Shown in pieces: positions 58,132-64,000 of a stretch of 64,000 nt of DNA (its first letter is position 1; every line of letters starts with the position of its first letter). This DNA is from Lentisalinibacter sp035655155 (GTDB lineage: Bacteria > Pseudomonadota > Gammaproteobacteria > Steroidobacterales > Woeseiaceae), in assembly GCA_035655155.1 (NCBI GenBank), contig DASRVH010000099.1:87998-151997 (forward strand), read 5' to 3'. A program made the translations under genes and the position numbers. Below the pieces are notes generated by a model. It worked only from the letters and a program-made list of their open reading frames with translations. It was not told the DNA's origin and searched no databases.

Positions 58132-59184
58132 TTAGAGGAGGCCCTCGTCCGCCAGCCGCAGGATATCCTCCTGCTGCATTGCCGAGAGCTGGCCCCGGCC
58201 CGGTTCCACCACCCTGCCGTCTTTCAGCAGCCGGTTCTTCGGCCGCATGCGGATGCCCGCCATGGCCTCGGCATAGAGCTCCAGCGGCTGGCGCGAGAGC
58301 AGGTTGCTCATGCCGGCGCGGTGGCGGGCCTCGCGCAAGCCCGCCAGGTCGATGGTGGCGTGGGCCACCATGCTCTCCGCCGCGGCCGGCGCCTCGGCCA
58401 GCACCCTGCCGCCGTGATCGATGATCTTCGACATCCCGGTCGACGACTCGGCCGGGATGGGAATATTCCCCAGCCGCGCCGAGTTGGCCGAGATCACGTA
58501 CGCCATGTTCTCCACGGCCCGCGCCCGCTTGCACACGTCTTTCGGCGTGAGTGCGGGGCTGCCCACCTCACTGGTGTGATGCAGGAAGACCTCGGCGCCG
58601 CGCACGGCGTGGCAGCGGGCGATCTCCGGGTAGAGGATCTCCTCCGAGGCGATGGCGGCGAGATTGCCGAGTTCGGTGCGGGCGACGGGGAACACCGCCT
58701 CCAGCCCGTAGACGTCCAGGTAACGGTCCCAGACGTCCCAGGGCGTGGGCGCGGACAGCGAGATCAGGCGGCGGTAGCGCAGCACCACGTCGCCGGAGGG
58801 GTCGATGACGAAGCAGGTCTGGAAGAACAGGGCGGGGAAGTGCTCGTCCTGTTCGTAGGCATTGCCGGCCAGGTAGATGCCGAAGGTCTGCGCGATCTCT
58901 CCCAGCGCCTCGTACTCCGGGCCGCCGGGCGCGAGCGCCGCTTTGTCCCGCCACTCCGCCACGCTCTCGCCCATGGGGAAACCGGTGAGGAAATATTCGG
59001 GCAGCACGACCAGGCGCACGTCGGTGCCGGCGAACTGCTTTATGAAGGCCTTGCTGCCCGCGATCAGCCGGCGCGCGCCGGCCAGATTCGACTGCATGCG
59101 TTGCCGGGCCGACGTCCGGTCCGCGCAGCCGTTCACGCAGTCGGTGCCCATCTGCAGTGCGAGGGCGGTATAGCGTTCGCTCAC
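58132..59184 (-). CDS. Nitrilase-fold protein lacking catalytic Lys and Cys
   Basis: A 350-residue protein of the carbon-nitrogen hydrolase fold. Glu63 is present in VVLPEYFLTGFP, but the Lys position reads Arg139 (LRYRRLISL) and the Cys position reads Ser180 (AAIASEEILYPEIAR) when aligned with aliphatic amidase (YRKI, ICYDGNFPEI). The rest of the fold is preserved (VFLHHTSE, AVENMAYVISANSA). The GTG at 59184 is preferred. It is unlikely to hydrolyse amides by the usual route and may be a regulatory or binding protein. It is divergent from the flavoprotein-oxidoreductase genes. Confidence 0.85.
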   Translation of the reverse strand: MSERYTALALQMGTDCVNGCADRTSARQRMQSNLAGARRLIAGSKAFIKQFAGTDVRLVVLPEYFLTGFPMGESVAEWRDKAALAPGGPEYEALGEIAQTFGIYLAGNAYEQDEHFPALFFQTCFVIDPSGDVVLRYRRLISLSAPTPWDVWDRYLDVYGLEAVFPVARTELGNLAAIASEEILYPEIARCHAVRGAEVFLHHTSEVGSPALTPKDVCKRARAVENMAYVISANSARLGNIPIPAESSTGMSKIIDHGGRVLAEAPAAAESMVAHATIDLAGLREARHRAGMSNLLSRQPLELYAEAMAGIRMRPKNRLLKDGRVVEPGRGQLSAMQQEDILRLADEGLL

Positions 59185-59272
59185 CCGTCTGTCTCCCGTC
59201 CCGCGAAGCGCAGAGTGTAGCCGAACGCCCTGCCTCCCGTTCCCGACGGGCCCCGGCAGTGGAGAAATCGTA

Positions 59273-59284
59273 TGACGCGCGTCA
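59273..59284. promoter_or_regulatory. Palindrome in the divergent control region
   Basis: TGACGCGCGTCA is a perfect 12-bp palindrome, 89 bp from the nitrilase-like start and 110 bp from the flavoprotein start. Another small stem (GCAATG with CATTGC) lies just downstream. A dimeric regulator could control both sides. No regulator is encoded nearby. Confidence 0.35.
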
Positions 59285-59393
59285 CGAAAGCAATGAAAAG
59301 CATTGCGATTTCCGCTGCCTCTAGTAACCTTCGCACCTACACGGTGCAAGGGTGCTGATTTCCTCTCCGGGGGAGAGACTCACACCACAGGAA

Positions 59394-61205
59394 ATGAAGC
59401 CGACCGACACCTCAAACCCCGATTTCTACCATCGGGTCGTGGACTGCCAATGGGCCTGTCCCGCGCATACCGACGTCCCTGAATACATCCGCCTCATCGC
59501 CCAGGGCCGCTTCTCGGATGCCTACATGGTCAACCGGGAGTCGAACGTCTTCCCGGGCATCCTCGGCCGCGTCTGCGACCGGCCCTGCGAGCCGGCCTGT
59601 CGCCGGCGCCGGGTGGAGGAGAAGCCGGTGGCCATCTGCCGCCTGAAGCGGGTCGCCGCCGACCACAAGGACGACATCGCCGACCGGCTGCCGAAGGCGC
59701 CGGCGGAGAAGAACGGCAGGAAGGTGGCGCTGGTGGGCGCCGGCTGCGCCTCGCTCACCGTGGCCAACGACCTCGCCCCCCTGGGTTACGAGTGCACCAT
59801 CTTCGAGGCGCTGGACGAGACCGGCGGGCTCATGCGCACCAACATCCCCCAGTTCCGGCTGCCGCCCAAGGTGCTGGACGAGGAGATCGGCATGATCCTG
59901 GACATGGACGTCGATCTGAAACTGAATCACCCGGTCGGCAGCCTGAAGGATCTGCTGGACGACGGCGGCTTCGACGCCGTGTTCGTCGGCACCGGCGCGC
60001 CCAAGGGCAAGGAACTCGAGCTGCCGGGACGCTACGACACCGACCGCATCCATATCGGCATCCAGTGGCTCGAGTCCGTGGCATTCAAGCACACCGAGGA
60101 GATCGGCGAACGGGTGCTCATCATCGGCGTCGGCAACACCGCCATGGACTGCTGCCGCACCTCGCTCAGGCTGGGCGCGAAGGACGTCAAGGTGATGGCC
60201 CGCAAGCCGCGGGGCTACTTCAAGGCCTCCGACTGGGAGCTGGAAGACGCCGAGGAGGAGAATGTCGAGATCCTCGTGAACCACTCGCCGAAAGAGTTCG
60301 TGATCGAGGACGGCCGGCTCACCGGCATGAAATTCGACCTGATGGAGTACCGGGTCGACGAGGAGGGGCGCATCGACCGGGGCACGGCGCTGGAGGAGAT
60401 CTTCATTCCCTGCGACGACGTGATCCTCGCCATCGGCCAGGAGAACGCCTTCGACTGGATCGAGCGCGACATCGGACTGGAATTCAACCAGTGGGACGCG
60501 CCGGTGGTGGACGAGACCACGATGATGTCCACCCGGCCGGGGGTCTTTTTCGGCGGCGACGCCGCCTTCGGACCGAAGAACATCATCTGGGCCGTCGCCC
60601 ACGGCCACCAGGCGGCCATCTCCATCCACAAGTACTGCCAGGGCGAGGACGTGAACGACCGCCTGCCCGACGGCATGAATCTCATCAGCCAGAAGATGGG
60701 CATCCACGAGTGGAGCTACTCCAACGACTACAACCCGGCGGAACGGCGCCTGATGCCCGCGGTGGATCTCGCGGAGCGGTTCAAGAAGATCGACATCGAG
60801 GTGGAGCTGGGCTTCACCCCGGAGCAGACGCTGGCCGAGGTGGAGCGCTGCCTGAACTGCGACATCCAGACGGTATTCATCGACAAGCTCTGCATCGAGT
60901 GCGATGCCTGCATCGACGTCTGCCCCGTCGACTGCCTGGCCATCGCGCCGAACGGCAGCGAGGAGGAGCTGCGCCAGAGCCTGACGCCGCCCGCCGAGAA
61001 CCTGGAGGAGCCCTTCTTCGTCTCCGGCGCCCTGCCGCAGACCGGGCGCGTGATGATCAAGGACGAGGACCTGTGCGTGCACTGCGGCCTCTGCGCCGAG
61101 CGCTGCCCCACGGGCGCCTGGGACATGCAGAAGTCGCAGATCCTGATCCCCCATGCGAGCGATGAGGCCGCGAACGCGCAAACGAAGGTATACAAGGCCG
61201 GATGA
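59394..61205 (+). CDS. GltD-like FAD/iron-sulfur oxidoreductase with C-terminal ferredoxin domain
   Basis: A 603-residue flavoprotein. The N-terminal domain has the GltD-type cysteines (C18, C22, C61, C65, C69 in VDCQWACPAHTD and GRVCDRPCEPACRR). Dinucleotide motifs VALVGAGCASLTVAND (FAD) and VLIIGVGNTAMDCCRTSLRLG (NAD(P)) follow, then GVFFGGDAAFGP. The C-terminus has two [4Fe-4S] motifs, CIECDACIDVCPVDC and CVHCGLCAERCP. CAGGAA precedes the ATG at 59394. It lies directly before the 2-oxoacid oxidoreductase genes and could move electrons between NAD(P)H and ferredoxin for them. A GTG at 59352 is a less likely start. Confidence 0.9.
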   Translation: MKPTDTSNPDFYHRVVDCQWACPAHTDVPEYIRLIAQGRFSDAYMVNRESNVFPGILGRVCDRPCEPACRRRRVEEKPVAICRLKRVAADHKDDIADRLPKAPAEKNGRKVALVGAGCASLTVANDLAPLGYECTIFEALDETGGLMRTNIPQFRLPPKVLDEEIGMILDMDVDLKLNHPVGSLKDLLDDGGFDAVFVGTGAPKGKELELPGRYDTDRIHIGIQWLESVAFKHTEEIGERVLIIGVGNTAMDCCRTSLRLGAKDVKVMARKPRGYFKASDWELEDAEEENVEILVNHSPKEFVIEDGRLTGMKFDLMEYRVDEEGRIDRGTALEEIFIPCDDVILAIGQENAFDWIERDIGLEFNQWDAPVVDETTMMSTRPGVFFGGDAAFGPKNIIWAVAHGHQAAISIHKYCQGEDVNDRLPDGMNLISQKMGIHEWSYSNDYNPAERRLMPAVDLAERFKKIDIEVELGFTPEQTLAEVERCLNCDIQTVFIDKLCIECDACIDVCPVDCLAIAPNGSEEELRQSLTPPAENLEEPFFVSGALPQTGRVMIKDEDLCVHCGLCAERCPTGAWDMQKSQILIPHASDEAANAQTKVYKAG

Positions 61206-61213
61206 AGACTAAT

Positions 61214-61300
61214 GTAGGAGGGCCTTCAGGCCCGATACCGAATCCAGGCCCGATACCGAATGCCGAATCGGGGCTAAAGCCCCTCCTACATGCCCATCGA
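61214..61300. repeat. REP-like inverted pair upstream of korA
   Basis: Forward CC-type (61214-61235) and inverted GC-type variant (61268-61289) with tail ATGCCCATCGA (61290-61300). The phrase CAGGCCCGATACCGAAT is also duplicated within the spacer. The tail with the next two bases gives GAGG (61299-61302), the ribosome site of the GTG start at 61309. Confidence 0.9.
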
Positions 61301-61308
61301 GGTATGCA

Positions 61309-63117
61309 GTGACCGACAAACGCGTCAACGACGTCGTGATCAAGATCGCGACGGTGAACGGCACCGGCTCCGCCAGCGCCAACGGCCTGCTGATGAAGTC
61401 CATCTTCCGCATGGGCGTCCCGGTGGTCGGCAAGAACTACTTCCCCTCCAACATCCAGGGCCTGCCCACCTGGTACGAGGTGCGCGTCACCGGCGCCGGC
61501 CACAAGGCCCGCGCGGGCCACGTCGACGTCATGGTGGCGATGAACGCCCAGACCTACGCGCAGGACCTCGCCGAGGTGGAGCCGGGCGGCTACCTCATCT
61601 ACGACTCCACCTGGCCCCGCTCCAGGCTTCTCGACCGCGAGGACGTCACGGTGATCGGCATCCCGCTGTCGAAGATGTGCAACGAGCACTTCGAGGGCGC
61701 GCGGGAGCGCATCCTGATGAAGAACATCGCCTACGTCGGCGCGCTGGCCGCCCTGCTCGACCTGGACCTGGACATCATCCGCCGAAACCTGGCCGACACC
61801 TTCGCGAAGAAGCCGGCGCTTGCGGACTCCAACATGGAGGCGGTGAAGCTGGGCTACGACTACGCGGTCGAGAACTTCCCCTGTCCGCTGCCGCTCACCG
61901 TCGCCAAGATGGACAAGACGAAGGGACACGTGGTCATCGACGGCAATACGGCCGCCGGTCTCGGCTGCGTCTATGCCGGGGCGACCGTGGGCGCCTGGTA
62001 TCCCATCACGCCGTCCACCTCGCTGATGGATGCCTTCAGCCGTTTCTGCAAGCAGCTGCGCGTGGACCCGGAGACGGGGAAGAACAACTACCTGATCGTG
62101 CAGGCCGAGGACGAGCTCGCCGCCATCGGCATGGTGCTGGGCGCGGCCTGGAACGGCGCCCGTGCCTTCACGCCGACCAGCGGACCGGGCATCTCGCTCA
62201 TGAACGAGTTCATCGGTTTCGCCTACTACGCGGAGCTGCCGGTGGTGATCTTCGACGTGCAGCGCACCGGGCCGTCCACGGGCATGCCCACGCGCACCCA
62301 GCAGTCCGACATCCTGTCCTGCGCCTACGCCTCCCACGGCGATACGAAGCACGTGCTGCTGTTCCCGGCCGATCCCCGCGAGTGTTTCACCATGGCGCCG
62401 GTGGCCTTCGATCTCGCCGAGCGGCTGCAGACTCCGGTGATGGTGCTGTCGGATCTCGACATCGGCATGAACGACTGGATGGTGCCGGAACTGACCTGGG
62501 ACGAGTCCTACCAGCCGGACCGGGGCAAGGTGCTGCACGCCGAGGATCTGGAGAAGATCGAGAAATTCCACCGTTACCTGGACACCGACGGCGACGGCAT
62601 CCCGTACCGCTCGCTGCCCGGCGAACATCCGAAGGGCAGCTTCTTCACCCGCGGCTCCGGCCACAACAAGTACGGCGGCTATACCGAGGACGCCGACGAG
62701 TACCAGGACGTGGTGGACCGGCTGCTGGTGAAGTGGGATACGGCGCGGGAGGTGGTGCCGGCGCCGGTCATCGAGTACTCCAAGTTCAACCGGACGGCGG
62801 TGCTCACCGTCGGCAGCGGTGAGGCGGCCGTGCACGAGGCGGTGGAGCGCCTGGCGGGAGAGGGCGTGAAGCTCAACTACTGCCGCGTGAAGGCCTTCCC
62901 GTTCGGCGAGGCGGTGAAGGACTTCATCGCGAAACACGACCGGGTGTACGTGGTCGAACAGAACCGGGACGCGCAGCTGCGTTCGCTGCTGATCCTCGAC
63001 GCGGGCATCGACCAGAAGAAGCTGGTGCCGGTGCTGCACTACAACGGCATGCCGATGAACGCCGGCTTCGTGGTCGAGCGCATCCGCGAAGACCGGGAGA
63101 AGAACGAGGCCGCATGA
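61309..63117 (+). CDS. korA: 2-oxoacid:ferredoxin oxidoreductase, alpha subunit (gamma-alpha fusion)
   Basis: A 602-residue subunit. The N-terminal gamma domain (about 1-190) starts MTDKRVNDVVIKIATVNGTGSASANGLLMKSIFRMGVPVVGKNYFPSNIQGLPTWYEVRV. The alpha domain has YPITPSTSLMDAF and EDELAAIGMVLGAAWNGARAFTPTSGPGISLMNE, with the C-terminal transketolase-like domain (AVLTVGSGEAAVHEAVERL, VVEQNRDAQLRSLL). It oxidatively decarboxylates 2-oxoacids (2-oxoglutarate or a branched-chain acid) to acyl-CoA, reducing ferredoxin. The substrate cannot be read from the sequence. GTG start; the Shine-Dalgarno GAGG lies in the tail of a REP repeat. Confidence 0.92.
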   Translation: MTDKRVNDVVIKIATVNGTGSASANGLLMKSIFRMGVPVVGKNYFPSNIQGLPTWYEVRVTGAGHKARAGHVDVMVAMNAQTYAQDLAEVEPGGYLIYDSTWPRSRLLDREDVTVIGIPLSKMCNEHFEGARERILMKNIAYVGALAALLDLDLDIIRRNLADTFAKKPALADSNMEAVKLGYDYAVENFPCPLPLTVAKMDKTKGHVVIDGNTAAGLGCVYAGATVGAWYPITPSTSLMDAFSRFCKQLRVDPETGKNNYLIVQAEDELAAIGMVLGAAWNGARAFTPTSGPGISLMNEFIGFAYYAELPVVIFDVQRTGPSTGMPTRTQQSDILSCAYASHGDTKHVLLFPADPRECFTMAPVAFDLAERLQTPVMVLSDLDIGMNDWMVPELTWDESYQPDRGKVLHAEDLEKIEKFHRYLDTDGDGIPYRSLPGEHPKGSFFTRGSGHNKYGGYTEDADEYQDVVDRLLVKWDTAREVVPAPVIEYSKFNRTAVLTVGSGEAAVHEAVERLAGEGVKLNYCRVKAFPFGEAVKDFIAKHDRVYVVEQNRDAQLRSLLILDAGIDQKKLVPVLHYNGMPMNAGFVVERIREDREKNEAA

Positions 63118-63126
63118 ATGACCCAC

Positions 63127-63211
63127 GTAGGAGGGCCTTCAGGCCCGATCCGGTCCATCCGAATCACGTGAAAAGGGATCGGGCCTGAAGGCCCTCCTAC
63201 ATGCCCATCGA
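63127..63211. repeat. REP-like inverted pair between korA and korB
   Basis: Forward CC-type (63127-63148) and inverted CC-type (63179-63200) with tail ATGCCCATCGA (63201-63211). The tail gives GAGG (63210-63213) before the korB ATG at 63222 and also contains an in-frame ATG at 63201. The repeat pair splits two genes whose products act as one enzyme. Confidence 0.9.
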
Positions 63212-63221
63212 GGCAACCGCT

Positions 63222-64000
63222 ATGACCTACATACCCAAACCCAAAGTCGCCCACCCCCGCCTGCCGAAGAACGACCTCGGGCTCACCGAGCGCGACTACG
63301 AGGGCACCGTCTCCACGCTGTGCGCCGGCTGCGGCCACGATTCCATCACCAACGCCATCATCCAGGCGGTATTCGAGCTGTCCATCCCGCCGCACCGGCT
63401 GGGCAAGATGAGCGGCATCGGCTGCTCGTCGAAGACGCCCGCCTATTTCGTCGGGCCCAGCCACGGCTTCAACTCCGTGCACGGGCGCATGCCCAGCGTG
63501 ACCACCGGTGCGAACGCGGCCAACAACGAGCTGGTCTATCTCGGCGTCTCCGGCGACGGCGACTCGCTGTCCATCGGTCTCGGCCAGTTCACCCACGCCA
63601 TCCGCCGCAACCTGGACATGTGCTACGTCATCGAGAACAACGGCGTGTACGGCCTCACCAAGGGCCAGTTCTCGGCGTCGGCGGACGTGGGCTCGAAGGC
63701 CAAGAAGGGCGAGGAGAACCAGCAGCCGCCCATCGACCCGTGTCTGCTGGCGCTGGCCACCGGCGCCACCTACATCGCCCGCAGCTTCTCCGGCGACAAA
63801 AAACAGCTGGTGCCGCTGATCAAGGGCGCGCTCACCCACCGGGGCTTCGCGCTGCTGGACGTCATCAGCCCCTGCGTCACCTTCAACGACCACGTGGGCT
63901 CCACCAAGAGCTACTCGCACACCCGCAAGTACTTCCACCAGGTGGTGGGCACCGACTTCATCCCGCCGGCCGAGGAGATCAAGACGGCCTACGAGGAGGG
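63222..64000 (+). CDS. korB: 2-oxoacid:ferredoxin oxidoreductase, beta subunit (3' end outside window)
   Basis: The first 259 residues of the thiamine diphosphate-binding subunit. CAGCGHDSITNAI (cysteines of the beta-subunit cluster), GIGCSSKTPAYF, then the ThDP motif GDGDSLSIGLGQFTHAIRRNLDMCYVIENNGVYGLTKGQ and a cysteine in PCVTFND are characteristic. The ATG at 63222 (MTYIPKPKVAHPRLPKN) is preferred; an in-frame ATG at 63201 in the repeat tail would add MPIEATA. It works with KorA. The C-terminus is cut by the window edge. Confidence 0.93.
   Translation, partial: MTYIPKPKVAHPRLPKNDLGLTERDYEGTVSTLCAGCGHDSITNAIIQAVFELSIPPHRLGKMSGIGCSSKTPAYFVGPSHGFNSVHGRMPSVTTGANAANNELVYLGVSGDGDSLSIGLGQFTHAIRRNLDMCYVIENNGVYGLTKGQFSASADVGSKAKKGEENQQPPIDPCLLALATGATYIARSFSGDKKQLVPLIKGALTHRGFALLDVISPCVTFNDHVGSTKSYSHTRKYFHQVVGTDFIPPAEEIKTAYEE

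Noticed and set aside
34538..63211. CRISPR array
   Set aside because: The repeats are palindromic, dispersed singly or in inverted pairs between genes, and lack regular spacers or cas genes.

Overview
The window is GC-rich, densely coded chromosomal DNA from a gammaproteobacterium. Support for this comes from a phage-shock (psp) operon under PspF and sigma-54, a gammaproteobacterial-type GshA, PurT, IlvA with two regulatory domains, a PA3286-like ketoacyl synthase, a near-consensus LexA box and a GlyGly-CTERM sorting tail. Codon and base use look uniform. I see no integrase, insertion sequence, phage gene, CRISPR array, tRNA or rRNA. A Chromatiales/Xanthomonadales-like lineage would fit, but the exact group is a guess.

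1-8.5 kb: the end of an ECF sigma factor; a YtrA-type repressor, ABC ATPase and permease operon with its promoter and operator; purT; and pspF facing a seven-gene psp operon with duplicated PspB and PspC members. 8.6-16.2 kb: a membrane GGDEF-EAL protein, a receiver domain fused to a membrane anchor, bactofilin, DUF2845, an FMN-binding protein and gshA. 16.2-24.6 kb: isoaspartyl peptidase with a GlyGly-CTERM metzincin, two paralogous membrane-anchored proteins, and a redox operon (SDR, ferredoxin reductase-like, nitroreductase) opposite a quinone reductase. 24.6-34.5 kb: a SLC13/RCK transporter, a KAS III-like synthase, a tandem alpha/beta-hydrolase whose two nucleophile positions are not Ser, a canonical hydrolase, a UvrD/Rep helicase behind a LexA box, and an M20 amidohydrolase.

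34.5-52 kb: a repeat-rich stretch with a structured leader, then housekeeping and lipid or peptide genes (aldolase-like, exported methyltransferase-like, sodB, ilvA, M16 peptidase, HDAC-like, OppA-like, pip, pyrC, acyl-CoA synthetase, SDR). A REP-like palindrome (GTAGGAGG followed by GGGCCTTCAGGCCC or GGGGCTTCAGCCCC) occurs 17 times in seven loci from 34.5 kb to 63.2 kb. It supplies three stop codons, part of one N-terminus and two Shine-Dalgarno sequences.

52-58 kb is the most interesting part: a minus-strand multiheme cytochrome cluster. It holds a NapC/NirT-like protein with three membrane helices and six hemes (ImcH-like layout), a fusion of eleven c-type heme motifs to a b-type cytochrome membrane domain (CbcL-like layout), a HemN/HemW-like radical SAM protein and two small paralogous c-type cytochromes with their own terminators. 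In Geobacter, proteins of these two layouts pass electrons from quinol to extracellular acceptors. Finding both adjacent here suggests an inner-membrane quinol-to-periplasm electron gate. No outer-membrane conduit is visible in the window.

58-64 kb: a nitrilase-fold protein lacking the catalytic Lys and Cys faces an iron-sulfur flavoprotein and the alpha and beta subunits of a 2-oxoacid:ferredoxin oxidoreductase. The flavoprotein could link NAD(P)H to ferredoxin for the oxidoreductase. The beta subunit is cut by the window end.
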